The translations under genes were made by a program, and so were the position numbers. A stretch of DNA of 64,000 bases. Origin: Micrococcus sp. EYE_212. GTDB taxonomy: Bacteria; Actinomycetota; Actinomycetes; Actinomycetales; Micrococcaceae. The DNA is taken from contig NZ_JAHXOZ010000003.1 of the NCBI RefSeq assembly GCF_023147585.1, positions 1-64,000 of the forward strand, written 5' to 3'. The notes below the pieces were generated by a model that did not search any database, was not told the origin of the DNA, and saw only the letters and a list, made by a program, of their open reading frames with translations. This document shows positions 8,936 through 17,317 of this stretch, piece after piece (the stretch's first letter is position 1; each line of letters opens with the position of its first letter).

Positions 8936-9618
8936 CGGACCGCTCCTTCGTGGGCGTGGATCGGGACGGGGGATGTCGGGGCGCCGAGCAGGCCGTGGAG
9001 CAGCCAGCCGGTGATGGAGGCCGCCAGCTCGGCGGCGTCGGGGCGCGCGTCCTCGGGGGAGCGCAGCCAGGTCTCGGCCGTGGCCCGCACCAGTCCGACG
9101 GCGGCGCGCGGCCACAGGCCGAGGGGGGAGCCGACGGGCGGGACGCCGTCCGCCCCGAGGTGCTGGGCGAGCCCCTCCGCGAGGAGGGCGTGGACGCGGT
9201 CGAAGAAGGCGTCCAGGACGCCCGCCGCGGCGCCGGAGGAGTCCGGGGCGGACACGGCGAAGGCGTAGACGTTCGGGGACGTGGCGGCCACACTGAGGTA
9301 GACCTCGACCATCCGATGCAGGGTGGCGGCGGCGTCGGAGTGGTCGACCGCCGCCTCGAGCAGTCGCCGCTCCATGTGGGCGGTCACCCGCTCGGCGACG
9401 GCGACGCGCAGGCCGGCGCGGTCGCCGAAGTACCGGTAGTAGACCGACTTGGAGGTGCCGGCGTGCGTGGCGATGTCCTCCATGGAGGCCTCGGGCCCCA
9501 GCTCGTGGACCGCGGCCCGCGCGGCGCGGAGCAGCTCGCGGCGGCGGTCCAGCCGGTGCTGGTCCCACCGGGAGCTGCGACCGTCGCGGAGGACGGGGGG
9601 AGGCGTGAGTGACTTCAC
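8932..9618 (-). CDS. TetR-family transcriptional regulator
   Basis: A 228-residue regulator. The N-terminal HTH spans about 24-70, ending in the typical SKSVYYRYFGDRAGLRVAV recognition-helix block; the remainder is an alpha-helical ligand-binding domain. It starts at a GTG (9618) that lies 7 nt after a TACAGT hexamer, so it is probably leaderless. Its stop overlaps the start of the acyl-CoA oxidase gene, and it faces the thiolase-fabG-maoC genes across 163 nt. This arrangement suggests it controls both directions in response to an acyl-CoA, as FadR/FasR-type TetR proteins do. A 27-bp dyad over its own promoter (9621-9647) is a candidate operator. Confidence 0.9.
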   Translation of the reverse strand: MKSLTPPPVLRDGRSSRWDQHRLDRRRELLRAARAAVHELGPEASMEDIATHAGTSKSVYYRYFGDRAGLRVAVAERVTAHMERRLLEAAVDHSDAAATLHRMVEVYLSVAATSPNVYAFAVSAPDSSGAAAGVLDAFFDRVHALLAEGLAQHLGADGVPPVGSPLGLWPRAAVGLVRATAETWLRSPEDARPDAAELAASITGWLLHGLLGAPTSPVPIHAHEGAVR

Positions 9619-9620
9619 AG

Positions 9621-9647
9621 GACGGACTGTATCAGGTACCGTTCGTC
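9621..9647. promoter_or_regulatory. Candidate TetR operator dyad overlapping its own -10
   Basis: GACGGACTGTA (9621-9631), a 5-nt centre and TACCGTTCGTC (9637-9647) form an inverted repeat with 9 of 11 matching positions. The dyad covers the minus-strand -10 hexamer TACAGT (9626-9631), a position suited to autorepression. Confidence 0.5.
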
Positions 9648-9781
9648 TCAGTCACCCCGATCCCGGCCGCGCCGCTCCACCATCACCCCAGTTCCATCGA
9701 CACCACCAGCGCCCGGATCACCCCCCGACCTCTCGCCGCGCACCCCGCGGGTGAGGCCACACCGTCCAGGAGGACCCCGAC

Positions 9782-11116
9782 GTGACCACCCCCCCGAACA
9801 CCCCCACCGCCCGCCCCGCCGTCGCGGGCGGCACCCTGCGCCCCGCCGTCGTCGTGGGCGGCAACCGCATCCCCTTCGCCCGCGCCAACACGGCCTACGC
9901 CACAGCCTCCAACCAGGAGATGCTCACCGCCGCGCTCGACGGCCTCGTGGCCCGCTTCGGCCTGCAGGGCGAGCGCATCGGCCAGGTCTCCGCTGGCGCC
10001 GTGCTCAAGCACCCCAAGAACTTCAACCTCACCCGCGAGTCCGTTCTCGGCTCCGCTCTGGCGTCCGACACCCCGGCCGCAGACATCCAGGTCGCCTGCG
10101 CCACCGGCATGGAGGCCCTGGGCACCCTCGCCTCCAAGATCCGCCTCGGTCAGATCGAGTCGGCCATCGGCGGCGGCGTGGACTCCATCTCCGACTCGCC
10201 CGTGAGCGTCTCCGACGGCGCCCGCCGCGTGCTGATGCAGCTCAACGCCGCGAAGACCCTGAAGGACCGCCTCAAGGCCGTCTCCCAGCTGCGCCCCAAC
10301 CAGCTCGTCCCCGAGCCGGCCGGCGCCAGCGAGCCCCGCACCGGCATGTCCATGGGCGAGCACCAGGCCCTCACCACCCACCAGTGGGGCATCACCCGCG
10401 AGGCGCAGGACGAGCTGGCCGTGGCCAGCCACCGCAACCTCGCCGCCGCGTACGACTCCGGCTTCATGGACGACCTCGTGACCCCGTTCCGCGGCCTGAC
10501 CCGCGACAACAACCTCCGCCCGGACTCCTCCATGGAGAAGCTGGCCAAGCTCAAGCCCGCCTTCGGCCGCCAGCTCGGCGACGAGGCGACCATGACCGCC
10601 GCCAACTCCACGCCCCTCACCGACGGCGCCTCCGCGGTGCTGCTCGCCTCCGAGGACTGGGCCGCCGAGCGCGGCCTGCCCATGCTCGCCGAGTTCGTGG
10701 ACGCCGAGAACGGTGCCGTGGACTTCGTGGACGGCAAGGAGGGCCTGCTCATGGCCCCCGCGTACGCCGTGCCCCGCCTCCTGGCCCGCCACGGCCTGAC
10801 CCTGGACGACCTGGACTTCATCGAGATCCACGAGGCCTTCGCCGGCACCGTGCTCGCCACGATGAAGGCCTGGGAGAGCGAGGAGTTCGGGCGCGAGCGC
10901 CTCGGCCTCGACGGCGCCTTCGGCACCGTGGACCGCTCCAAGCTCAACGTGCACGGCTCCTCGCTGGCCGCCGGCCACCCGTTCGCCGCCACCGGCGGCC
11001 GCATCGTGGCCCTGCTGGCCAAGGCGCTGCACCAGAAGGGCGAGGGCTCCCTCGGCCTCATCTCCGTGTGCGCCGCCGGCGGCCAGGGCATCGTCGCCCT
11101 CCTGCGCGGCCGCTGA
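9782..11116 (+). CDS. Acetyl-CoA acetyltransferase / 3-ketoacyl-CoA thiolase
   Basis: A 444-residue thiolase-superfamily enzyme that cleaves 3-ketoacyl-CoA with CoA or condenses acetyl-CoA. The nucleophilic cysteine lies in QVACATGMEAL (about residue 105). The C-terminal catalytic pair is in HEAFAG and VCAAGGQG, with LNVHGSSLAAGHPFAATG between them. The length and the GEHQALTTHQWGITREAQDE segment place it near FadI/FadA2-type thiolases. The GTG start at 9782 has AGGAGG 8 nt upstream. It heads a run of three same-strand genes (thiolase, FabG4-like, MaoC) forming the hydration, reduction and thiolysis steps. Confidence 0.93.
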   Translation: MTTPPNTPTARPAVAGGTLRPAVVVGGNRIPFARANTAYATASNQEMLTAALDGLVARFGLQGERIGQVSAGAVLKHPKNFNLTRESVLGSALASDTPAADIQVACATGMEALGTLASKIRLGQIESAIGGGVDSISDSPVSVSDGARRVLMQLNAAKTLKDRLKAVSQLRPNQLVPEPAGASEPRTGMSMGEHQALTTHQWGITREAQDELAVASHRNLAAAYDSGFMDDLVTPFRGLTRDNNLRPDSSMEKLAKLKPAFGRQLGDEATMTAANSTPLTDGASAVLLASEDWAAERGLPMLAEFVDAENGAVDFVDGKEGLLMAPAYAVPRLLARHGLTLDDLDFIEIHEAFAGTVLATMKAWESEEFGRERLGLDGAFGTVDRSKLNVHGSSLAAGHPFAATGGRIVALLAKALHQKGEGSLGLISVCAAGGQGIVALLRGR

Positions 11117-11143
11117 GCCACCCGGCACCACCCGCAGCACCCG

Positions 11144-11172
11144 CCCCGCCGTCGGCCCGTCCGACGGCGGGG
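11144..11172 (+). terminator. Intercistronic GC hairpin between thiolase and fabG4-like gene
   Basis: CCCCGCCGTCGG (11144-11155) pairs perfectly with 11161-11172 over a 5-nt loop. There is no T-tract, so it may attenuate or stabilise the mRNA rather than fully terminate. Confidence 0.5.
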
Positions 11173-11236
11173 CGCCGGTCCCCGCCGCACCGACCCCGCC
11201 GCACTCCAGCACACCCCTGACCTGAGAGGTCCCCCC

Positions 11237-12595
11237 GTGAACGACCCGTACGGCTCCTTCGTCTCCTCCGCCCTGGGCAAGCGCGTCACCGGCGCCCTGG
11301 GCCTGCCCCAGCCCGTCGAGCTGCGCCGGTACGAGCCCGGCCAGCCGCTGATCACCGGCACCGTCCTGGTGCTCGGCGCCACCCCCGCCGCCGACGCGGC
11401 CCGCGGGCTGCTCACCGCCGCCGGCGTCCAGGTCGTCTCCGAGCGCGCCGAGGGCGCCCGCCTGGCCGGTGTCGTCGCGTGCTTCGACGGGGTGCGTGCC
11501 CCGTCCGAGCTCTCCGCCGTGGCCCTCGAGCTCGGCCCCGCCCTGCGCCAGTTCGGCTCCAGCGCCCGCGTGGTCACCGTGTTCGAGGATCCGGAGGACC
11601 CCTCCGTGGCCGCCGACCCCGCGGCGCGCGCCGCCCGCCAGGGCGTGGTGGGCCTGACCCGCTCGCTCGGCAAGGAGATGCGCCGCGGCGGCACCGCCAA
11701 CGGCCTCATCCTGGGCTCCGGCGTCCCGCTCACCGCCCCCGGCGCGGCCGGCGCCCTGCGCTTCCTGCTCTCGGGCCGCTCCGCGTTCGTCTCCGGCCAG
11801 TTCCTGCCCGTCACCACCGCGGACGGCTCGACCCCCGCGGACCTGGCCCGCCCGCTCGAGGGCAAGGTCGCAGTCGTCACCGGTGCCGCCCGCGGCATCG
11901 GCGCGGCGATCATCGCCACCCTGGCCCGCGACGGCGCCCGCGTGGTGGGCGTGGACGTGCCCGCCGCCGGGGACGCCCTGGCCGGTGTAGTCAACAAGCT
12001 CGGGGGCACCGCCCTCGCGCTGGACATCACCGCCCCCGACGCCGGCGCCCGGATCCTCGAGCACTGCCGCACCCGCCACGGGCGCATGGACATCGTGGTG
12101 CACAACGCGGGCATCACGCGGGACAAGCTGCTCGCCAACATGGACGCGGCGCGCTGGGACTCGGTCCTCGCCGTGAACACGTCCTCGCAGCTGGCCATGA
12201 ACGCGGCCTTCCTCGCCGAGGACGCCCGCGACGTCGCGGGCGAGGGCCTGCGCATCGTCGGCCTGGCTTCCACCTCCGGCATCGCCGGCAACCGCGGCCA
12301 GACCAACTACGCGGCGTCCAAGGCGGGCGTCATGGGCCTCACGTCGGCCACCGCGCCGATGCTGGCCGAGCGCGGGGGCACGATCAACGCCGTCGCCCCG
12401 GGCTTCATCGAGACCGAGATGACCGCCAAGATCCCGCTCGCGACCCGCGAGCTGGGCCGCCGCCTCAACTCGCTGCAGCAGGGCGGCCGTCCCCAGGACG
12501 TCGCCGAGGCCATCGCCTACCTCGTCTCGGACGGGGCCGGCGGCACCAACGGCGCCACCCTGCGGGTGTGCGGCCAGGCGATCATGGGGGCCTGA
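11237..12595 (+). CDS. 3-oxoacyl-(ACP/CoA) reductase, long FabG4-type SDR
   Basis: A 452-residue protein, about 200 residues longer than ordinary FabG and close to M. tuberculosis FabG4 (454), a high-molecular-weight FabG. The N-terminal half is a degenerate flavodoxin-like Rossmann domain. The C-terminal half is the active short-chain dehydrogenase, with the nucleotide loop TGAARGIGAA from about residue 214, HNAGITRDK, and the catalytic Tyr-Lys in NYAASKAGV near 357. It should reduce 3-oxoacyl thioesters with NAD(P)H. The GTG at 11237 follows GAGAGG. The stop is 2 nt before the MaoC ATG. The thiolase/FabG4/MaoC set matches the fadA2-fabG4-htdX set of mycobacteria. Confidence 0.9.
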   Translation: MNDPYGSFVSSALGKRVTGALGLPQPVELRRYEPGQPLITGTVLVLGATPAADAARGLLTAAGVQVVSERAEGARLAGVVACFDGVRAPSELSAVALELGPALRQFGSSARVVTVFEDPEDPSVAADPAARAARQGVVGLTRSLGKEMRRGGTANGLILGSGVPLTAPGAAGALRFLLSGRSAFVSGQFLPVTTADGSTPADLARPLEGKVAVVTGAARGIGAAIIATLARDGARVVGVDVPAAGDALAGVVNKLGGTALALDITAPDAGARILEHCRTRHGRMDIVVHNAGITRDKLLANMDAARWDSVLAVNTSSQLAMNAAFLAEDARDVAGEGLRIVGLASTSGIAGNRGQTNYAASKAGVMGLTSATAPMLAERGGTINAVAPGFIETEMTAKIPLATRELGRRLNSLQQGGRPQDVAEAIAYLVSDGAGGTNGATLRVCGQAIMGA

Positions 12596-12597
12596 GC

Positions 12598-13488
12598 ATG
12601 GAGACCCGGACGCTCACGCAGGCCCCCGCCCTCGGCTCCCTGTACGCCCGCGCCGCGGCGCAGGCCGCGCAGGACGCCCTCACCCGCCGACGCCGGCCGA
12701 CGACCCTGCCCGAGCGCCGCATCGAGGTGGAGGGCCTGACGATCGACCCCGCCGTCGTCGGCCGCTGGCGCGAGGTGGTGGGCCCCGCGGACCCGACGCA
12801 CCTGCCCTCCGTACTCGTGCACACCCAGGTGTTCGGGACGGCGATGGCGCTCATGGCCGCCCCTGACTTCCCGCTGCCCCTGCCGGGCATGGTCCACCTC
12901 TCCAACTCGGTCCAGCACCACCGGCCCGTCCCCGCGGGCAAGCCGCTGACGGTCGCGGCCGAGGCCCTGGGCCTCGTGCCCCACCACGCGGGCACCGCCG
13001 TGGACGTCGCGGTGCGCGTGGAGCGCGCGGCGGGCGCCGGCGCGGAGGCCGCGCTGCTGTGGGAGGGCTCCTCCCGGTACCTGGCCAAGGGCGTGTGGCT
13101 GACGGGCGAACGCCCCGAGCGGCCCGAGCGCGAGGAGTTCGTCCCCGCGGCCCCCACCGCGCAGTGGACGTTCGGGGCGGGGGCCGGCCGCGCCTACGCG
13201 GGCGTCTCGGGGGACTGGAACCCCATCCACCTCTCCGGGCCGAGCGCGACGCTGTTCGGCATGAAGGGTGCGATCGCCCACGGCATGCTCCTCGCCGCGC
13301 GCATGCTGGACGGCCGGGAGCCCGCCGAGGCCGGCGTCGGCTGGGACATCGAGTTCGAGGCGCCCGTGGTGCTGCCCGCCCGCGTGGCCGTCCGGTACGA
13401 GCGCGACCCCGCGGTCACGCAGGTGACGGGCTGGGACGCCACGCGTGGACGCCGCCACTTCCGGGGCGGGATCCGGCCCCTCACCTGA
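12598..13488 (+). CDS. MaoC-like (R)-specific enoyl hydratase / 3-hydroxyacyl dehydratase
   Basis: A 296-residue double-hotdog protein. The hydratase motif GDWNPIHLS (about 203-211) carries the Asp/His pair of MaoC-type hydratase 2, and AIAHGMLLAA follows as in that family. It should interconvert 2-enoyl and (R)-3-hydroxyacyl thioesters. It starts 2 nt after the FabG4-like stop, so the two are coupled. It is similar in context and size to mycobacterial HtdX (about 280 residues). The preferred carrier, CoA or ACP, is not evident. Confidence 0.88.
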   Translation: METRTLTQAPALGSLYARAAAQAAQDALTRRRRPTTLPERRIEVEGLTIDPAVVGRWREVVGPADPTHLPSVLVHTQVFGTAMALMAAPDFPLPLPGMVHLSNSVQHHRPVPAGKPLTVAAEALGLVPHHAGTAVDVAVRVERAAGAGAEAALLWEGSSRYLAKGVWLTGERPERPEREEFVPAAPTAQWTFGAGAGRAYAGVSGDWNPIHLSGPSATLFGMKGAIAHGMLLAARMLDGREPAEAGVGWDIEFEAPVVLPARVAVRYERDPAVTQVTGWDATRGRRHFRGGIRPLT

Positions 13489-13498
13489 GGGGAGGACC

Positions 13499-13543
13499 GA
13501 CGACGGCGGCCCGGGGGCGTGATGCTCCCGGGCCGCCGTCGTC
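13499..13543. terminator. Hairpin terminator between maoC-like and malQ-mshA genes
   Basis: A 17-bp perfect stem (13499-13515 with 13527-13543) lies between convergent genes. Confidence 0.7.
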
Positions 13544-13558
13544 GTCAAGGCAGCGGGA

Positions 13559-16500
13559 TCAGCCCTCCGCGGCCGCCGCGGCGTCCAGGAGGCCGTCCGC
13601 GTACGCGTCCCAGGAGTGGCTCTGCGCGTGGCGCACGGCCGCGGTGGACATCGCGGCCCACGCGCCGCGGTCCCCGAGGATCCCCTCGAGCGCGTCCGCC
13701 CACGCCTCCGCGGTGTTCGGGGCCACGAGCCGGCCGGTCCGCCCGTCCTGCACCGCGTGGACGAGCCCGCCCACGCGGTGGGCCAGCACCGGGGTGCCGC
13801 ACGCCTGCGCCTCGAGGGCCACGAGGCCGTAGGTCTCCGAACGGCTCGGCATCGCGACGACGTCCGCCGCGCGGAGCTGCTCGGCCAGCGCGGGCGCGGG
13901 CACCGGATCGGACACGGTGACGAGGTCCGCGACGTCGTGCCGGCGGGCCAGGGCGGCGAGGTCCAGGCCCTCTCCGCCGGAGGCGGCCCCGTTGAGGTGC
14001 AGCCGGATCCCGGGATCCGCACCGGCGCCGCCGCGCCGGCCCCGCAGGATGGCGAGGGCCTCGACGAGGATCTGCGGGCCCTTGTGCGCCTGCACGCGCC
14101 CCGCGAAGAGCACGCGCAGGGGAGCGGCCGCGTCGGCGCCGGCCGTGGCCCCGGACGACCCGGGCCAGCAGGACGCTCCCTCGGGCGTGAACGTCGCGGT
14201 GTCCACAGCGGGGGAGAGGACGCGCGTGCGCCGGCGGTCCACGCCGAGGACCTCACGCAGGTCGGCGGCCTCGGCGGGGGAGTTCACCACGAGGAGGTCG
14301 GCCTCCTCCACCACGCGCGCCTCGGCGGCGATCCGTTCGGCGGGCTCCTCGTGGCCCTCGTCCTGCAGCATCTTCACGGCCGCGGTGGTGTGCATGGTCT
14401 GCAGGTGAGGGGCATCCATCTCCTGCGCCAGGGCGTGGGCCGTGGGCGCGGAGAGCCAGTAGTGCCCGTGGACGAACCGCACGCGCTCGGCCTCCGCGAG
14501 CCCCTCGGCCTCGCGTGCTCCCCGCAGCCAGGCCAGCGCGGCCGCGGTGAACGCGTCCGTGTGCGCGGCGAGCTCGGCCTTGTCCAGGGGTCGGGCGGGG
14601 CCGGCGGCCAGCTCGACCACGAGGACGTCCGGTGTCGGTCCGCCCGCGGGCAGACGCGTGATCCGTGCGCCGCCGTCCACCGGCTCCTCCGCGCGGGTGA
14701 ACAGGAGCATCCGCATCCCCTGCCGCGCGAGCGCGAGGGCGGCCTGCCGCACGTACACGTTCATGCCGCCGGCGTCCCCGCGGCCCGGCTGGGCCAGCGG
14801 CGAGGTGTGGTAGGCCACGCCGATCCCCACGGGCACAGAGGCCGTGAGCTCACGGTCCACCGCGTCGAAGAGGCGGGCCACCGACGGCAGGCCGGGCAGG
14901 TCCTCCGCGTGGAGCATCGCGCCCTCGGCGTCCCCGAGCGGCACGGTCCAGTTCGGGTACTGGTCCTGCATGGTCCCCGGCTGGTTCTGGATGCGGCGCT
15001 CCCCGACGGCGTCCACGAGGGCCACGCTCTGCAGCGCCGACGGCGCCTGGGCGAGCAGCCGGTGCAGGGCGATGACCTGGGCCTGCCGCTCGCCCACGCC
15101 CGGGACCTCCTCGAGGAGGCCGCGGTCTCGTGCGGCCCGGAGGAATGCCTCCACCTCGGCGGCCGAGCGCTCCCGCTCCGCGGCCACGTCCCCCGTGAAC
15201 AGGCCGAGCTCCTCGCGCAGGTCCAGGTGGACGCCCTCGAGGTAGCCGGCGGTCGGGGGGAGGTCGTGGGTGTTCACGGCGGCCAGGCACAGGCGCCGGT
15301 AGCGCTCCGGGGGGACCGGCACGCCGTCCTCCTGCTCGAACCAGAGGATGTTCGTGCCGAGCACGCCCGCCTCCGCGAGGCGCTTCTGCACCCACGGCTC
15401 GAACGTGCCGAGGTCCTCGCCGATCACCACGGCGCCGGCCCGCTGCGCCTCGAGGGTGAGGACGGCGAGCATGGCCTCGTGGTCGTACTCCACGTACGCG
15501 CCCTGCGTGGGGCCGGCGCCCTCCGGCACCCACCACAGGCGGAAGAGGCCGAGCACGTGGTCGATCCGCACGCCGCCGGCGTGGGCCATCACGGTGCGGA
15601 GCATGTCCCGGAACGCGGCGTAGCCGGTCTCGGCGAGCCGCCGGGGGTGCCACGGGTGCTGGGACCAGTCCTGGCCCAGCTGGTTGAAGACCTCCGGCGG
15701 GGCGCCCACGGACATCCCGGGCACGAGCACGTCCCCGAGCATCCACGCGTCCGCCGAGCCGCGCGTGGCGCCCACGGCCAGGTCCACCATCACGCCCATG
15801 CGCATGCCCGCGCCGAGCGCGCGGCGCTGGACGGCGGCCAGCTGCTCGTCCGCGATCCACTGGACCCAGCGGTGCAGGTCCAGCTCGTCCGCGTGCGTGC
15901 TGCGGAACGCGGCGGCGCGCTCGCCCTCCGGAGTCCAGTCGGCGTCCTGCGGGTCCGGGCCGGTCACGTCCGAGAGGCGCAGGGCGGACCAGAGGGCGAA
16001 GTCGTCCAGCCCCGCCCCCATCCGCGCGCGGAACGCGGCGAACGCCGCCTCCCGCTCGGCGGTGCGGGGCACGGAGTGCACGCGGCGCAGGGCGGGCCAC
16101 AGGACCTCGGCGACGGCGGAACGATCGATGCGCCCCGTCTCCTCCAGTCGCTCCTGGACCCGACGGCCGGCGGCGCGCAGCTGCTCCTGCTCCGCGGCGG
16201 GCAGCCCGGCGAACTCCGGGATGTCCACCACGCGGATCAGCAGCGCGGTGAGGAAGCGGCGGGAGACGGGGGAGTAGGGGGAGTCCGCGGGCGTGGTGCC
16301 GGGGTCGACCGCGTGCAGCGGATGCAGGAGCAGGAAGTCGGCGCCGTGCTCGGCGGCCGTCTCCGCCACGGATGCGGCGTCCTCGATGTCCCCGATGCCC
16401 CACGAGTGCTCCGAGGTCACGGAGTAGCCCTGGGCGGCCACGCCCCAGCCGCGCCGGGCCAGGAAGGGTGCGGCCGTGGTGAGGCGGTCCGGCGCGCAGA

Positions 16501-16978
16501 CGAGGGTGGCCTCGGCGTGGTGGCCGGTGGCGCTGTCGAGCTCGAGGCGATGCCAGCCGAGGGGCAGGTCTGCGGGGACCTCCACGTGGCACCGCACGAG
16601 GTCCACGCCGTCCACGCGGCGGGGCTCGCCCAGCGGCCGGGTGACGGCGACGGGCACGGGCGCGCCCGCCTCCGTGACGACTCGGGCGCTCAGCCCCTCG
16701 ACCACCGAGACGTGGGCGGGCACGGAGAGCCGGTGCCCCGCCCGCGTGACCACGGTGGGAGGCAGGACGTCCCGCCACGGTGCGAGCTCGGCGTCGTCGA
16801 GCGCCTCGGTGAGGGCGGCGACGGCGTCCGGGCGGACCGCCACCCCGAGGGCCGCGAGCACCTTCACGAGGGCGTCGTCCGGCACGGTCTGGTCCGAGCC
16901 GTCCTGTCCCGTGTATCGCCACTGCACCCCGTGGGCGCGGGCGAGTCGGAGCAGCAGCGTGCGGGCATCGTCGGCCAT
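13559..16978 (-). CDS. MalQ (4-alpha-glucanotransferase) fused in frame to MshA-like glycosyltransferase
   Basis: One uninterrupted frame of 1139 residues. Residues 1-714 are MalQ (amylomaltase, GH77). It has the long N-terminal domain, then YSVTSEHSWGIGDI, YSPVSRRF, the catalytic region MVDLAVGATRGSADAW, RIDHVLGLFRLWWVPEG, VIGEDLGTFEP and AVNTHDLPPTAGYLEG. From V715 the protein reads VGIGVAYHTSPLAQPGRGDA and GGMNVYV, the N-terminal signature of MshA, the GT4 enzyme joining UDP-GlcNAc to inositol-3-phosphate in mycothiol synthesis. Later MshA-like blocks are ADLLVVNSPAEA, RVLSPAVDTATFTP, FAGRVQAHKGPQ and SETYGLVALEAQACGTPV. The MshA part alone would be 425 residues, full length for MshA. A GTG at 14836 could serve as an internal start, though with a poor ribosome-binding site. 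No stop codon separates the two halves. The ATG at 16978 has GGAGG 7 nt upstream; a TACAGT at 17041-17046 may be its -10. Confidence 0.85.
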   Translation of the reverse strand: MADDARTLLLRLARAHGVQWRYTGQDGSDQTVPDDALVKVLAALGVAVRPDAVAALTEALDDAELAPWRDVLPPTVVTRAGHRLSVPAHVSVVEGLSARVVTEAGAPVPVAVTRPLGEPRRVDGVDLVRCHVEVPADLPLGWHRLELDSATGHHAEATLVCAPDRLTTAAPFLARRGWGVAAQGYSVTSEHSWGIGDIEDAASVAETAAEHGADFLLLHPLHAVDPGTTPADSPYSPVSRRFLTALLIRVVDIPEFAGLPAAEQEQLRAAGRRVQERLEETGRIDRSAVAEVLWPALRRVHSVPRTAEREAAFAAFRARMGAGLDDFALWSALRLSDVTGPDPQDADWTPEGERAAAFRSTHADELDLHRWVQWIADEQLAAVQRRALGAGMRMGVMVDLAVGATRGSADAWMLGDVLVPGMSVGAPPEVFNQLGQDWSQHPWHPRRLAETGYAAFRDMLRTVMAHAGGVRIDHVLGLFRLWWVPEGAGPTQGAYVEYDHEAMLAVLTLEAQRAGAVVIGEDLGTFEPWVQKRLAEAGVLGTNILWFEQEDGVPVPPERYRRLCLAAVNTHDLPPTAGYLEGVHLDLREELGLFTGDVAAERERSAAEVEAFLRAARDRGLLEEVPGVGERQAQVIALHRLLAQAPSALQSVALVDAVGERRIQNQPGTMQDQYPNWTVPLGDAEGAMLHAEDLPGLPSVARLFDAVDRELTASVPVGIGVAYHTSPLAQPGRGDAGGMNVYVRQAALALARQGMRMLLFTRAEEPVDGGARITRLPAGGPTPDVLVVELAAGPARPLDKAELAAHTDAFTAAALAWLRGAREAEGLAEAERVRFVHGHYWLSAPTAHALAQEMDAPHLQTMHTTAAVKMLQDEGHEEPAERIAAEARVVEEADLLVVNSPAEAADLREVLGVDRRRTRVLSPAVDTATFTPEGASCWPGSSGATAGADAAAPLRVLFAGRVQAHKGPQILVEALAILRGRRGGAGADPGIRLHLNGAASGGEGLDLAALARRHDVADLVTVSDPVPAPALAEQLRAADVVAMPSRSETYGLVALEAQACGTPVLAHRVGGLVHAVQDGRTGRLVAPNTAEAWADALEGILGDRGAWAAMSTAAVRHAQSHSWDAYADGLLDAAAAAEG

Positions 16979-17070
16979 CGGAACCTCCGTGTCGTCCCTG
17001 TCAGGTGAGCGACGACGGCGGCGGGCCGTCGCGCACCTTCACTGTAGGGGGAAGGAGGGACGGGATGGCA

Positions 17071-17103
17071 CGAAGGGCCCCGGTCTGTGACCGGGGCCCT
17101 TCG
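17071..17103 (-). terminator. Hairpin downstream of tRNA-Leu
   Basis: CGAAGGGCCCCGGT (17071-17084) pairs perfectly with 17090-17103 over a 5-nt loop, just beyond the 3' end of the minus-strand tRNA. Confidence 0.65.
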
Positions 17104-17115
17104 TCCGATGAGCTG

Positions 17116-17199
17116 TGCGCGAGGGGGGACTTGAACCCCCACGTCCTTTCGAACACAGCGACCTCAACGCTGCGCGTCTACCAATTCCGCCACTCGCGC
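17116..17199 (-). tRNA. tRNA-Leu (anticodon GAG)
   Basis: The minus strand folds as a class II tRNA. The acceptor GCGCGAG (17199-17193) pairs with CTCGCGC (17123-17117). The D-arm is GTGGCGGAATTGGTAGACGC and the anticodon loop TTGAGGT gives GAG (17163-17165). A variable arm follows, and the T-arm is GGGGGTTCAAGTCCCCC. It reads CUC leucine codons, abundant in this genome. CCA is not encoded. Confidence 0.95.
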
Positions 17200-17304
17200 T
17201 CATCCCGATCCGCCGGAGCGGACCGTTTCCTTCGCGTTCGGCCAGTCCCGGTTTTCACCGTTCCTCGCCGAAGCAACCCGAGAAGCGTACCACACCCCCG
17301 GAGG

Positions 17305-17310
17305 TAGGCT
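17305..17310 (+). promoter_or_regulatory. -10 hexamer TAGGCT, leaderless spacing to M20 peptidase
   Basis: TAGGCT ends 7 nt before the ATG at 17318; no ribosome-binding site is seen. Confidence 0.5.
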
Positions 17311-17317
17311 CAACTCC

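Noticed and set aside
8936-9568. N-terminal extension of the acyl-CoA oxidase into the TetR gene
   Set aside because: The TetR protein is real in the overlapping frame, and ATG 8935 forms an ATGA junction with its stop.
17071-17103. Second small RNA gene next to tRNA-Leu
   Set aside because: The hairpin is a plain stem with a 5-nt loop, better explained as a terminator.
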